Source: Owenia fusiformis
Lineage: Eukaryota > Annelida > Polychaeta > Sabellida > Oweniidae
Assembly: GCA_903813345.2 (NCBI GenBank)
Contig: CAIIXF020000003.1
Span: 33,717,562-33,771,999, forward strand
DNA: 54,438 nt
Reading direction: 5' to 3'
Made by a program: the position numbers and the translations under genes. This document shows positions 23,686-36,095 of this stretch, piece after piece. The first letter of the stretch is position 1; every line of letters begins with the position of its first letter. The notes under the pieces are model-generated. The model searched no databases. It was not told where the DNA came from and saw only the letters and a program-made list of their open reading frames with translations.

Positions 23686-24797
23686 GAAATCATTTTTTTA
23701 AATAAAAAAAAATATATAAAAAAGAGTTTTGAAATCATCATTTCAATTGTAAATATCTATAAGAGAAAATGTTGTGTTGAATAATAAATTAATTGTGAAA
23801 ACTAAGTTTGGTATTTTCTCTCACATATGGAGTCTAAAACGCTGTATGAAAGTATGAAAGATGAAAGTGACGTGGCATCTTATAGGAATTTAAAAAAATT
23901 ATTTTAAATTGTGTGGCGAGGTTTGTTTTGGATATAAAACACTTGTTCATCGTGTTGCTATGAAAACGTCTCTGCTTTTTTAACTTTTAAAACATTACAA
24001 ACAATAAATGTGAATAGATAGGCCGACATGGGAAGAAACGAGCCACAACGACCAACATAATGATACCTCTGTATTCCTTTTTATACGACGAGAAAACCTC
24101 ATTGCCTCTTCACATTGGACTTACATACAGTAGAGTTTATACCATGTCAAATTAACAACTCGCTGCTCAGTTGTTCGTCACGAATTCCGTCGAATATTTT
24201 TCGATTATTGTAAGTAAAGGAACAGATTGGAGATATATACATGCACAAAAATGAGAACTGGGAAAATAACATTACAACAGAAACATATTTTTCCCTATAG
24301 CTCAATATAATTGAATCAGCACCTGTTATGTTATGATTCATATATCATTTGGCAGACAAAACTTGTGGTGATGCCTTGGGTACCGTGACCTGATGAAAAC
24401 TAAATCACATATAAATTACATGGACGGAATTCGACACTCTTTATAAAAGAAGATCGCATGAAATCATAGCTTTCTTTAGGTTCCTTTCTAGACTAGGAGA
24501 CAGAAAGATGTACTGGTAATTATGAATACACAAGTGCACTTATACTGTCATTGACACGGGACATATCATTGTATGGGGCAACCTATATTCATGGAATCAT
24601 AAAATACTGATTAGTCTTTTGGAATGTTTTCGTTTACTTCAAATGAAGATGACCTAAAATAGGAAATAATTGGCTACCGATAGATTCACGTGAAAGTCAT
24701 TACACACCCTCAAATCAATGTAGACTGAACCTAGGATGACGCAAAGACAGGACGTGCTGCAGAAACAACGCCCATTATACACCATAACGAAAGAAAA
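23686..24797. other. Intergenic, 5' flank of the GT31 gene
   Basis: No gene or repeat recognised. TTTATAAAAG at 24440-24449 could serve as a TATA box for the glycosyltransferase gene with a 5' UTR of about 320 bp, but this is unsupported. Confidence 0.35.
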
Positions 24798-25988
24798 ATG
24801 TCAGGGATTCGCTTAGCCTTTCTTATTGTTCTTTGTTTATCGTCATTATCTATAATTGCGATTGGTTTAAACTTGCTGCTCCCAAGGCCTGTCATAAAAG
24901 CATCCAATAGACGAACGTCTGAATTCGAAAGCATCACTGATGAAGAAAAGAACATATCGACCCTAATTGATTTATTAAGAAATACTCTGGTTAATTTAAA
25001 TGAGTCGGTGACCACAAAAGCTGTTCATGCCAAAAAAGCGCTTAAACCAACAGCAAGACCAGACCAATGTGTATCGTGTTTCCCCAAATCTTCTTACATT
25101 TTTCCCAACTATAACGTCTGCTCAACGGAGCATCCAAGGTCACAAGACGTGAAACTACTATTGCTCATTTTTACAACTCATGAAAAAACAAGGAATCGGA
25201 AGGCACTGCGTAAGACATGGACTAGTATTGCAGAAAATAACACAGCGAGGGTCAGATACGTCTTTCTTTTGGGGAAACATGACGACCATAACTGGAATAA
25301 AAAAGCCTTGGCTGAAGCAAAGCACTATGGAGATATCGTCATCAGCGATTTTAGAGAAGTTTACAAAAACCTCACTTTAAAGACAATATCTGGTTTTCAA
25401 TGGGCCGCTGGATTTTGCCCGAACGCCAAATATATTATGAAAACAGATGACGACATGTGGGTGAACACTCCAAAACTGTTAAAGAATTTAGACAGGTGGC
25501 ATATTTCGAAAGAAGTTGTAGGATTCTGTCTTCCAGTTGATGATGTCCATCGAGAAAAGGATTCCAGGTGGTACGTTAGTCCACTCGAATATCCCCATTC
25601 CAAATACCCGGGTTTCTGTTCGGGAACTGGATACGTCACCACCATGAGCGTCATGCAGGCCATTGTCGGCGTCTCTCCACATATACCGTATTTCTTCCTA
25701 GAAGACATTTATGTAGCCATTTGCATTAAGAAATTGGGATATACACTGCGTAGATTGAGGGGCTTTTACAATGACAAGGTGCCTTTTGACCCATGCATGT
25801 ATCAACAAATGATAACAAGTCACAACGTCACAATGTGGGAACTAGAAGAGGCATGGAGTCCAAAATGTTCCGGTACAGATATTGCCAAAGAAACTTACCA
25901 CTTAAAACACGCAATTTCTCACAAGAAGATGAACATTAAATTTCCTCTATTTAAGATAACAAGTCGAACATCGAATTTATCCCCTTAA
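24798..25988 (+). CDS. Beta-1,3-galactosyltransferase-like GT31 glycosyltransferase
   Basis: A single-exon frame of 396 residues, close to the usual length of beta-1,3-galactosyl/N-acetylglucosaminyltransferases. Residues 5-27 form the N-terminal signal-anchor of a Golgi type II protein, followed by a stem to about residue 115. GT31 motifs appear in order: RKALRKTW (134-141), FLLG (156-159), DFREVYKNLTLKT (184-196), the DxD motif as TDDDMWVN (216-223, metal and UDP-sugar binding), GTGYV (276-280) and LEDIYV (301-306). N-glycosylation sequons occur at 52, 68, 148 and 191. The family transfers Gal or GlcNAc in beta-1,3 linkage; the exact donor and acceptor cannot be read. Many GT31 genes lack introns in the coding region. 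The frame is intact with a clear start. Confidence 0.92.
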   Translation: MSGIRLAFLIVLCLSSLSIIAIGLNLLLPRPVIKASNRRTSEFESITDEEKNISTLIDLLRNTLVNLNESVTTKAVHAKKALKPTARPDQCVSCFPKSSYIFPNYNVCSTEHPRSQDVKLLLLIFTTHEKTRNRKALRKTWTSIAENNTARVRYVFLLGKHDDHNWNKKALAEAKHYGDIVISDFREVYKNLTLKTISGFQWAAGFCPNAKYIMKTDDDMWVNTPKLLKNLDRWHISKEVVGFCLPVDDVHREKDSRWYVSPLEYPHSKYPGFCSGTGYVTTMSVMQAIVGVSPHIPYFFLEDIYVAICIKKLGYTLRRLRGFYNDKVPFDPCMYQQMITSHNVTMWELEEAWSPKCSGTDIAKETYHLKHAISHKKMNIKFPLFKITSRTSNLSP

Positions 25989-27323
25989 AGCATTCTGATA
26001 CGCATAGCATCTTTCTGTTTCACCTGGGCTGAGAAGAAATGAGATGTCATGGTATATCATGATGCCCTTAAAGAGATTCTCGGGTATATTTTTGTAGTAT
26101 TTTTTATTGTATTACCAGGTTTACTAAAGGAAGACATTGCAAGGATACCTTCCTGATAAAAGCAAGGAAATACACACATGCCTTCATACTTTATTTCGTA
26201 CCAGAAAATAACATGGGCAGGTATAGCATTTTTTCAAAAATGTTGTTTGGAAAGAATAACCTTAAAGTGTCTCACATATTCGATCAAAATTTGCCATGCA
26301 AACATGTTAGTCTACTTTACTGGCCCCCCTTGCTGTAACAAGGAACCCAAAACACATTAAAACGTAAACATAAACCAATTAGTCACTTCACTATGAAAGT
26401 GAGGGGTGTACGCTGTGTGCATGGACTAACACAATATCAGTGGTCATTTACTGTGTCAACTTAGTAACCCTTGCATATCGTGCTCACTCAAGTATTGAAT
26501 ATTTTTTTATGATCTAAATGTTTGTGGTTTATAAAAAAATGTGATATGTTTTAGTTAGAAATACATTAATTAATATATTCATTCAAACAGCACTAGAATG
26601 CTGGAAGAAAGAGCAATGGTTACAAAATGCAGACAGAATTTTCCGTAAGGGTTTCAAACATTTCTGAACACAATCATACATGTACGTCATGTGTACTGTT
26701 ATTTTTAGTGCTATATTTATAGATATAATTTCACGTATTAAAATCATATTTTCCAGCAATGACTTCCAATTCGGAACCACACCCATATCACATTTTCTTC
26801 AATAACTCCAAACATGTGTAAACATTGACCATGTGCATATAAATTCAGATTTCACGAGCTCTTTCCTATTCGAGTACCTCATACACCCCTGCATGGATTT
26901 GAGTTGGATTCGCCTTTTATACGTGAGCCGACACACTCGCAAACGCTGATTGGATAAAGATTGCGAGAATCTTTACGAGGTGTATAGCCTTTTTATTTTT
27001 TCGTGGAGCCACTCGGTAAAATTACGATTTCAGTCATTCCAGATAGTAATGCCCCAATCGGTTTTCGGAAAATGATAAAAATAAAGTTCCTCCGTTTCAC
27101 TTCATATCTTGTTATTTTATGATGTTATATGTCTACAGCATAATACTAAAAAATTGGCTTTTAGACTCTCTTGGTTTCGAAGTAATTTTGATTTGAAATA
27201 TGTGGTACACAACTTAAGTTTTTATGCCATTTTAAATTACGTTATAGGGACCATCTTAATTGATTTGAATATTTCTTAATTTATGACAGTGCTACCAAAT
27301 AAAATGTTTTTCTACCTTAAAGT
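25989..27323. other. Intergenic DNA before the duplicated block
   Basis: No gene seen. Positions 26203-26240 carry the dispersed motif AAAATAACATGGGCAGGTAT. Positions 27033-27058 (CATTCCAGATAGTAATGCCC) are an inverted copy of 28816-28838 inside the duplicated block, so this stretch shares repeat ancestry with it. Confidence 0.4.
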
Positions 27324-28198
27324 ACAGACATTAGGGTACTGATACTTATCAGGAGGATTAATAATAGTTGGCTTTTGAACTATTTTGCTCAATTACAAAT
27401 ATTTTATATTTTTGTCCTTAAAATTGTAATTTCCAAAATGTTTGTCAGTCAATCATTAAGCGTGAATCTTTTGTGACCATTGCCTCAATTTAATACTTTT
27501 TAGCAGAGCAAAGGAGTATATCTCTGCATTGTTAAACACTAATATTGAATACTGTCATGGTTATCTATTTGTAAAAAAACTCAAGCATTGAACATACCTA
27601 TATTGTAACGTAGATTAATTCATGGGAGCTGACATTTTCAATTCAATCAGTTGCACAATATAGTGGTTTCCAAAGAATTAACTTGGTCCGTTTTATATAC
27701 GTTTTATATAAGAGAAACTCATTTTATGAAAACACGCTATGTTCATGTAAAATATAGTATTTGCGTACTATATTCAAACGAACGGTAACGTAGATTAACA
27801 CCAGCTTCATGTGTCATTAAATATGAACAAGAATACATTACAATGAAAACAGAATCATTACAGTACATATTGTGAATAATAATGGTGCTAAATGTACTTG
27901 GTATAGACCCCTTATCCTAGCACTGAATCAGCAAATGTTGGTAACGCTTGTTAAGAAACAGTATAGTCGACGTCATTAGATAACGAGAGCAGATATTGTC
28001 TATGTAAAACTTAAACTTCTTATAACAACTTTATCACTCAAATCAAAATCTCTAGAGACGTCGCTAAAACAGTTCTGTCAACGTGAACTAGTAAATGTTT
28101 ACAGTAAAACGTATTTTCAAATCATATCTGTCCAAAACAACATATCAGACGTCATTGTCTCTTGATTCAATATTTGAGGCAAATACCTCATCATCAGT

Positions 28199-28570
28199 TT
28201 AGGTAATCTTAAACATTCTTGCATTCCCCCACTTGGGAATCAAATCCACTATTTGGCAAAGAACGTTTGCATTTTCTACCATGAGTAGATGTTCTGGTGA
28301 AGGCCACTGGAAATACCCCCGTCTGTTAATCATAAATGATGTTTCGTAGCTGCCATCCACATTAACTACTTTTCCAATGTACCAAGCACCATCATAGACT
28401 GCAGCAGTATAATTGTCGATTATGTGCATAACAGCTGCTCTATTATCATAGGGTTCGTCTGAGTCAGAGCTCTTACTCTGCTTACTCTGGGGTTCATTTT
28501 TTTGCACTCCGCGAGGCAAAGCAAGAAACAAACGTTTTAAAGGGGGAGTTCTACTCTGGGTGTGTGGTAC
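28199..28570 (-). CDS. Small protein with Tudor-like C-terminal domain, copy 1
   Basis: An open minus-strand stretch ends in a stop at 28199. Its last 70 residues form a compact beta-rich block (YDGAWYIGKVVNVDGSYE, then FMINRRGYFQWPSPEHLL) of the kind found at the C-terminus of many uncharacterised invertebrate, often transposon-linked proteins. There is no ATG near the open start; a candidate acceptor (ACCCAG) lies near 28563, so it is probably the last exon of a longer gene or a relic. Naming the domain Tudor-like is inference from the WY-G-V pattern. Confidence 0.45.
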   Translation of the reverse strand, partial: VPHTQSRTPPLKRLFLALPRGVQKNEPQSKQSKSSDSDEPYDNRAAVMHIIDNYTAAVYDGAWYIGKVVNVDGSYETSFMINRRGYFQWPSPEHLLMVENANVLCQIVDLIPKWGNARMFKIT

Positions 28571-28842
28571 CGCTTAAGGTAATGGCATGGTGTAACGAAA
28601 ACATTTTTGAAAAAATTAATATACTTGTTACTTACACGTTACTTTCTGTTGAAAATAAAGTATGATGGCATGTGTGCATTTCCTTGTTTTTAAGGAAAAC
28701 ATCATCACATTATCTTTTTATAAACTTGGTAAAAGGCCATGGTACAACCATAATGATTAACACTACAGGCGCGGGGTTATTTAAGAGAAAATACACGGCG
28801 ACAGAAAAATTGCGATTGGGGCATTACTATCTGGAATGACTG

Positions 28843-29475
28843 TTTATCTGCAACCCGATGTCCAATCAAGATCATTCAAGTATCTATATGTTCCTGACAC
28901 GTTTGGGCGTCCGGGAAGAACAATGTCTACCCAATGTTTGCACGCAAAATTGACGTAATTCATGACTGAAATCGGGAAGACAAAATTTGAGATTCACAAA
29001 CAAAATTGCTTGTGAAAACTATTTACAAAAGTGTTCCAGAGACTCTAATCTATTTGACTAAGGTTTTATTTGAAGATACATTGCCTTATTAAGCAGGTAG
29101 AGGGGTAGGCCAGTCACGTAGGCCAGTGTTTTATATGAGTATATGTACTTTACTTGTTTACATGAATGTATTAAATTATTACATGAAATCTGCAGTCTTC
29201 CGGGTTTTATCTGGGTTTGCATTGTCTAATTGGGCCTTTTGGACTTTGAAACAAACCTTAGTCTTTGTGTCTCGGGAACATTTTTGTAAATAGTTATTAT
29301 AAACAATTCTGAAAGAATATCACATATTTTTGTCTTCCCGATTTCAGTCATGAATTGCGTCAATTTCGCGTGCAAACATTGGGTAGACGTTGTCATTACC
29401 GGATGCCCAAACGTGTCAGGAACACATAGATACTCGAATGATGTTAATACGACATCAGGGTGCAGAGAAATCATA
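28843..29475. repeat. Inverted pair of coding-like relics, copy 1
   Basis: 28843-29050 (plus) and 29262-29475 (minus) are inverted copies. Both translate to a related peptide: VPDTFG then STQCLHAKLT on each strand. The minus-strand version is open for 101 codons (29226-29531) and the plus version hits TAA. I do not recognise the protein. Coding similarity in both arms means one arm is a duplicated, inverted piece of an older gene or element. Confidence 0.55.
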
Positions 29476-29734
29476 ATTTTACTGAGTGGCTTCACGAAAA
29501 AATAAGCAGCATTATAGGACACCTTAAGCAAAACAAAAAAAAGATTGAGTCTATCCAGAACAGAATAAAAGTTGCCTTATCACTGCCATTGCCATTGTCA
29601 ACAAAGGTCAGTTGTCAATTAAAACTGTTCACATTCAATACAAAACGTTGGTAAAAATTAATATTCTATGAAGTATCAATAGCAATAAAAGATTAGGCCA
29701 ACTATATCAAATGAATAACATCAGTTAGTACATA

Positions 29735-30170
29735 CAGTAAAACCTGTCTAATCCGAACGCCATTGGGACTGGATAAAAGCGTTCAGATTAGGAGGTGTTC
29801 ACATTTCAAGGTTTTTGCATTCGCAATATTCATCCTCGGTAAATATTTTTAGATCATTTGACCACATAACTTTATGCATTCCAGAAATTTGAAAATTTGA
29901 TTCAAATGAATCTAGTCATGCTGGAAAGCCTCATTATGAATGAGACCATTCAAGATTATTTGCCAAAGTTTTGATATCATGTTGAGCAATTTTGTATGAA
30001 ACATCAGAAATTTTATGAAAAGTGTTCAGATTAAACAGGTGAATTTTTCAAATATGACTGTTCACTGTTCAAATTGGGAGGTGTTCACATTTCAAGGTTT
30101 TTTTAACATGGGAGTCAATGGGAGGAAAAAATGGGACCGAAAAAAGTGTTCAGATTGGGAGGTTCTACTG
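29735..30170. mobile_element. TA-flanked MITE, copy 1
   Basis: Ends CAGTAAAACCTGTCTAATCC and, inverted, CAGTAGAACCTCCCAATCTG, with TA directly outside both (29733-29734, 30171-30172). 436 bp, with no transposase. TA target sites and CAGTA termini are usual for pogo/Tigger-like members of Tc1-mariner. Confidence 0.8.
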
Positions 30171-30179
30171 TACTCCATT

Positions 30180-31005
30180 TCATCCAAATGATGAAAATAA
30201 GTAAATACTAATGCATGTTCAGTGTATCCAGTGAAGAGCTACAGTAAGTTTGAATGAATACTCATTGATGAACATAAGTAAATACTAATGAATGCTCAGT
30301 ATATACAGTAAAGAACCAGTAAAGAACAACAGTAAGTTCGAATGAATACTCATTGATGAACATAAGTAAATACTAATGAATGCTCAGTATATACAGTAAA
30401 GAACCAGTAAAGAACAACAGTAAGTTCGAATGAATACTCATTGATGAACATAAGTAAATACTAATGAATGCTCAGTATATACAGTAAAGAACCAGTCAAG
30501 AACAACAGTAAGTTCGAATGAATACTCATTGATGAACATAAGTAAATACTAATGAATGCTCAGTATATACAGTAAAGAACCAGTAAAGAACAACAGTAAG
30601 TTCGAATGAATACTCATTGATGAACATAAGTAAATACTAATGAATGCTCAGTATATACAATAAAGAACAACAGTAAGTTCGAATGAATACTCATTGATGA
30701 AGATAAGTAAATACTAATGAATGCTCAGTATATACAGTAAAGAACCAGTAAAGAACAACAGTAAGTTCGAATGAATACTCATTGATGAACATAAGTAAAT
30801 ACTAATGAATGCTCAGTATATACAGTAAAGAACCAGTAAAGAACAACAGTAAGTTCGAATGAATACTCATTGATGAACATAAGTAAATACTAATGAATGC
30901 TCAGTATATACAATAAAGAACAACAGTAAGTTCGAATGAATACTCATTGATGAAGATAAGTAAATACTAATGAATGCTCAGTATATGAATACTCATTGAT
31001 AAACA
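30180..31005. repeat. 85-bp satellite, copy 1
   Basis: About ten units built around GTAAGTTCGAATGAATACTC, GAACATAAGTAAATACTAAT and GCTCAGTATATACAGTAAAG. The period is 85 bp, with some units about 74 bp where the AACCAGTAA block is missing. The whole array, including its unit-length pattern, is repeated at 35270-36095. Confidence 0.9.
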
Positions 31006-31141
31006 TAAGTAGAGTTAATTAAAAAGAAATTGCTGAATTTTTCCATTGTTAAATCTTTTTGGGGGAGCGAGAGGGCAGAGGGATGCCCCGTTCCTCTCAA
31101 GATTTTACACCAGTTCAATATGCTATCTGGTTATTTCTGGA

Positions 31142-31825
31142 CACTTTTAATGCGTAAATAAATGCTTTATATTATATTTGGGGTAGGGTGTCTGAAAAAC
31201 TGACTTGTTACTTCTAAATCAGAAGGTACAATGAACACAGTAATTTACACGGGAATTTATTTTCCCAATCACGGAAAGTGACGAAGATTGCCGACGACAC
31301 TTTCACGAAATAAATACATCTCCCCAAAAAATCCGAAAAATATTTTTCAAATTTCTGTACATGGGGTAACCCCCTCATTAGATGAAATTACCATCTCAAG
31401 ATGCTATGTAGTGATTTTTTGCATTCAAATGTGTTTGAGTCAATAGTTTTCTCAATAGTTTTGTTTTTTAGGGGGATGCCAGAAAATGTTACTATTTCAA
31501 GGTACCATTTTTGAACATAAAAGTAAAACAATGCAATTGCAAAAACAAAATCATACCAAATGTGTTTTAACTTTTTATGGGGAGGGAGCGAGAAGGAGAA
31601 GTGGTGGATCCATCCCTCTAGGAATTTTAAACTAAATCTACACAACTGGTTGACTTCCAATCAAGGTATGCACAATTAAGAGAGTATTCTCTTTCGTCAG
31701 TATTGCAAGATAAGGCCTTCGTTTCCGGTGATATTAATCAAACAATACGAGGGATGATATAAATTTCATATCTCTCTAGTTTTTCTATTTCTCAAATTAA
31801 TTTAATGAAATTTTCAATTTTCACA
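31142..31825. other. Unique DNA between the duplicate blocks
   Basis: No gene recognised up to the 3' end of the minus-strand exons. 31575-31620 (GGGGAGGGAGCGAGAAGGAG) resembles 31060-31085 in the duplicate, a dispersed purine-rich repeat. The 90-codon minus-strand frame here is featureless. Confidence 0.35.
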
Positions 31826-32238
31826 TCATTCCATTCCAGCAAGTGTCTCTACAAATTCCTTGATTTGTGACCAATGTTTCAATGTCAACACCTGAAAAAA
31901 GATGTATACATTAAATAAATTGGAAACTTTGGAGGATCTCAAATTTTGACAGATATGATTGAAAGTTCTGATATTGAGCAAAAATTAATCAGTCAATTGC
32001 CTCATAATTCAGGCAAAATGTCTTATTCTATGATCTATTCAAATAAATACAGAGATCTTAAAATATCCATTTGTGTGTCTGTATTCCCTTCTATTCTGTA
32101 CTCACCTCACTAAATGTGTTAAAGGTGGCCCCCAGTGTTGAGTTCAGAGCTTGGTGGTAAAGATCACTAATGGTATCTTTGTTTTGTTTTCTGATTAACT
32201 CGGATCGAACAGTACGTTCAGGTAAAAGTATAAGCACC
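31826..32238 (-). CDS. Last two exons of an unrecognised minus-strand gene
   Basis: Exon 32106-32238 (phase 2 in, donor GAG/GTGAGT) and exon 31826-31891 (acceptor TTTTTTCAG) join in frame and end at TGA. The joined 65-residue tail is charged and helical: RTVRSELIRKQNKD, later HWSQIKEFVETLAGME. Both splice sites are strong and the frame is open, so I believe this is a genuine 3' end. The family is not recognised. Upstream exons should lie at higher coordinates, where duplicate copy 2 begins only 175 bp away; the copy may sit in an intron or may have cut the gene. The next minus-strand exons upstream (RecQ-like) contain a start codon and a frameshift, so a link is unproven. Confidence 0.5.
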
Positions 32239-33288
32239 CTAGAATTTAGACATTTCTTCTTGAAAAATTATACAAAAATATAGAACATCAGTTTGATCGA
32301 TGAATAGCTATATACCAAATATCAACAGAAGAGAGTAATTTACATTAAAGGCACATACAGAGTGATTTAAACTTTATATGGTTCCTTTAAGGTCGTATAT
32401 ATTTAGAGATGTCACAGACATTAGGGTACTGATACTTATCAGGAGGATTAATAATAGTTGGCTTTTGAACTATTTTGCTCAATTACAAATATTTTATATT
32501 TTTGTCCTTAAAATTGTAATTTCCAAAATGTTTGTCAGTCAATCATTAAGCGTGAATCTTTTGTGACCATTGCCTCAATTTAATACTTTTTAGCAGAGCA
32601 AAGGAGTATATCTCTGCATTGTTAAACACTAATATTGAATACTGTCATGGTTATCTATTTGTAAAAAAACTCAAGCATTGAACATACCTATATTGTAACG
32701 TAGATTAATTCATGGGAGCTGACATTTTCAATTCAATCAGTTGCACAATATAGTGGTTTCCAAAGAATTAACTTGGTCCGTTTTATATACGTTTTATATA
32801 AGAGAAACTCATTTTATGAAAACACGCTATGTTCATGTAAAATATAGTATTTGCGTACTATATTCAAACGAACGGTAACGTAGATTAACACCAGCTTCAT
32901 GTGTCATTAAATATGAACAAGAATACATTACAATGAAAACAGAATCATTACAGTACATATTGTGAATAATAATGGTGCTAAATGTACTTGGTATAGACCC
33001 CTTATCCTAGCACTGAATCAGCAAATGTTGGTAACGCTTGTTAAGAAACAGTATAGTCGACGTCATTAGATAACGAGAGCAGATATTGTCTATGTAAAAC
33101 TTAAACTTCTTATAACAACTTTATCACTCAAATCAAAATCTCTAGAGACGTCGCTAAAACAGTTCTGTCAACGTGAACTGGTAAATGTTTACAGTAAAAC
33201 GTATTTTCAAATCATATCTGTCCAAAACAACATATCAGACGTCATTGTCTCTTGATTCAATATTTGAGGCAAATACCTCATCATCAGT

Positions 33289-33660
33289 TTAGGTAATCTT
33301 AAACATTCTTGCATTCCCCCACTTGGGAATCAAATCCACTATTTGGCAAAGAACGTTTGCATTTTCTACCATGAGTAGATGTTCTGGTGAAGGCCACTGG
33401 AAATACCCCCGTCTGTTAATCATAAATGATGTTTCGTAGCTGCCATCCACATTAACTACTTTTCCAATGTACCAAGCACCATCATAGACTGCAGCAGTAT
33501 AATTGTCGATTATGTGCATAACAGCTGCTCTATTATCATAGGGTTCGTCTGAGTCAGAGCTCTTACTCTGCTTACTCTGGGGTTCATTTTTTTGCACTCC
33601 GCGAGGCAAAGCAAGAAACAAACGTTTTAAAGGGGGAGTTCTACTCTGGGTGTGTGGTAC
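33289..33660 (-). CDS. Small protein with Tudor-like C-terminal domain, copy 2
   Basis: Identical in protein to the frame at 28199-28570, including the open stretch without an ATG and the stop at 33289. The perfect conservation follows from the recency of the block duplication and is not by itself evidence of function. Confidence 0.45.
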   Translation of the reverse strand, partial: VPHTQSRTPPLKRLFLALPRGVQKNEPQSKQSKSSDSDEPYDNRAAVMHIIDNYTAAVYDGAWYIGKVVNVDGSYETSFMINRRGYFQWPSPEHLLMVENANVLCQIVDLIPKWGNARMFKIT

Positions 33661-33932
33661 CGCTTAAGGTAATGGCATGGTGTAACGAAAACATTTTTGA
33701 AAAAATTAATATACTTGTTACTTACACGTTACTTTCTGTTGAAAATAAAGTATGATGGCATGTGTGCATTTCCTTGTTTTTAAGGAAAACATCATCACAT
33801 TATCTTTTTATAAACTTGGTAAAAGGCCATGGTACAACCATAATGATTAACACTACAGGCGCGGGGTTATTTAAGAGAAAATACACGGCGACAGAAAAAT
33901 TGCGATTGGGGCATTACTATCTGGAATGACTG

Positions 33933-34565
33933 TTTATCTGCAACCCGATGTCCAATCAAGATCATTCAAGTATCTATATGTTCCTGACACGTTTGGGCGT
34001 CCGGGAAGAACAATGTCTACCCAATGTTTGCACGCAAAATTGACGTAATTCATGACTGAAATCGGGAAGACAAAATTTGAGATTCACAAACAAAATTGCT
34101 TGTGAAAACTATTTACAAAAGTGTTCCAGAGACTCTAATCTATTTGACTAAGGTTTTATTTGAAGATACATTGCCTTATTAAGCAGGTAGAGGGGTAGGC
34201 CAGTCACGTAGGCCAGTGTTTTATATGAGTATATGTACTTTACTTGTTTACATGAATGTATTAAATTATTACATGAAATCTGCAGTCTTCCGGGTTTTAT
34301 CTGGGTTTGCATTGTCTAATTGGGCCTTTTGGACTTTGAAACAAACCTTAGTCTTTGTGTCTCGGGAACATTTTTGTAAATAGTTATTATAAACAATTCT
34401 GAAAGAATATCACATATTTTTGTCTTCCCGATTTCAGTCATGAATTGCGTCAATTTCGCGTGCAAACATTGGGTAGACGTTGTCATTACCGGATGCCCAA
34501 ACGTGTCAGGAACACATAGATACTCGAATGATGTTAATACGACATCAGGGTGCAGAGAAATCATA
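33933..34565. repeat. Inverted pair of coding-like relics, copy 2
   Basis: Second copy of the inverted pair described at 28843-29475; the minus-strand frame is 34316-34621. Confidence 0.55.
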
Positions 34566-34824
34566 ATTTTACTGAGTGGCTTCACGAAAAAATAAGCAGC
34601 ATTATAGGACACCTTAAGCAAAACAAAAAAAAGATTGAGTCTATCCAGAACAGAATAAAAGTTGCCTTATCACTGCCATTGCCATTGTCAACAAAGGTCA
34701 GTTGTCAATTAAAACTGTTCACATTCAATACAAAGCGTTGGTAAAAATTAATATTCTATGAAGTATCAATAGCAATAAAAGATTAGGCCAACTATATCAA
34801 ATGAATAACATCAGTTAGTACATA

Positions 34825-35260
34825 CAGTAAAACCTGTCTAATCCGAACGCCATTGGGACTGGATAAAAGCGTTCAGATTAGGAGGTGTTCACATTTCAAG
34901 GTTTTTGCATTCGCAATATTCATCCTCGGTAAATATTTTTAGATCATTTGACCACATAACTTTATGCATTCCAGAAATTTGAAAATTTGATTCAAATGAA
35001 TCTAGTCATGCTGGAAAGCCTCATTATGAATGAGACCATTCAAGATTATTTGCCAAAGTTTTGATATCATGTTGAGCAATTTTGTATGAAACATCAGAAA
35101 TTTTATGAAAAGTGTTCAGATTAAACAGGTGAATTTTTCAAATATGACTGTTCACTGTTCAAATTGGGAGGTGTTCACATTTCAAGGTTTTTTTAACATG
35201 GGAGTCAATGGGAGGAAAAAATGGGACCGAAAAAAGTGTTCAGATTGGGAGGTTCTACTG
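34825..35260. mobile_element. TA-flanked MITE, copy 2
   Basis: Second copy of the CAGTA-ended MITE (see 29735-30170), carried along inside the duplicated block and therefore not an independent insertion. Confidence 0.8.
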
Positions 35261-35269
35261 TACTCCATT

Positions 35270-36095
35270 TCATCCAAATGATGAAAATAAGTAAATACTA
35301 ATGCATGTTCAGTGTATCCAGTGAAGAGCTACAGTAAGTTTGAATGAATACTCATTGATGAACATAAGTAAATACTAATGAATGCTCAGTATATACAGTA
35401 AAGAACCAGTAAAGAACAACAGTAAGTTTGAATGAATACTCATTGATGAACATAAGTAAATACTAATGAATGCTCAGTATATACAGTAAAGAACCAGTAA
35501 AGAACAACAGTAAGTTCGAATGAATACTCATTGATGAACATAAGTAAATACTAATGAATGCTCAGTATATACAGTAAAGAACCAGTCAAGAACAACAGTA
35601 AGTTCGAATGAATACTCATTGATGAACATAAGTAAATACTAATGAATGCTCAGTATATACAGTAAAGAACCAGTAAAGAACAACAGTAAGTTCGAATGAA
35701 TACTCATTGATGAACATAAGTAAATACTAATGAATGCTCAGTATATACAATAAAGAACAACAGTAAGTTCGAATGAATACTCATTGATGAAGATAAGTAA
35801 ATACTAATGAATGCTCAGTATATACAGTAAAGAACCAGTAAAGAACAACAGTAAGTTCGAATGAATACTCATTGATGAACATAAGTAAATACTAATGAAT
35901 GCTCAGTATATACAGTAAAGAACCAGTAAAGAACAACAGTAAGTTCGAATGAATACTCATTGATGAACATAAGTAAATACTAATGAATGCTCAGTATATA
36001 CAATAAAGAACAACAGTAAGTTCGAATGAATACTCATTGATGAAGATAAGTAAATACTAATGAATGCTCAGTATATGAATACTCATTGATAAACA
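35270..36095. repeat. 85-bp satellite, copy 2
   Basis: Same array and same order of long and short units as 30180-31005. Confidence 0.9.

Larger units (their letters stand above)
27324..31141 (+). repeat. Duplicated 3.8 kb block, copy 1
   Basis: Identity with 32414-36231 starts at ACAGACATTAGGGTACTG and ends at TATCTGGTTATTTCTGGA. The offset is a constant 5,090 bp throughout, so there are no indels, and I found only about three substitutions by eye. No target-site duplication is evident at the ends. It contains a small minus-strand ORF, an inverted repeat, a TA-flanked MITE and an 85-bp satellite. It may be a recent duplication, two insertions of one element, or an assembly artefact. Confidence 0.95.
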
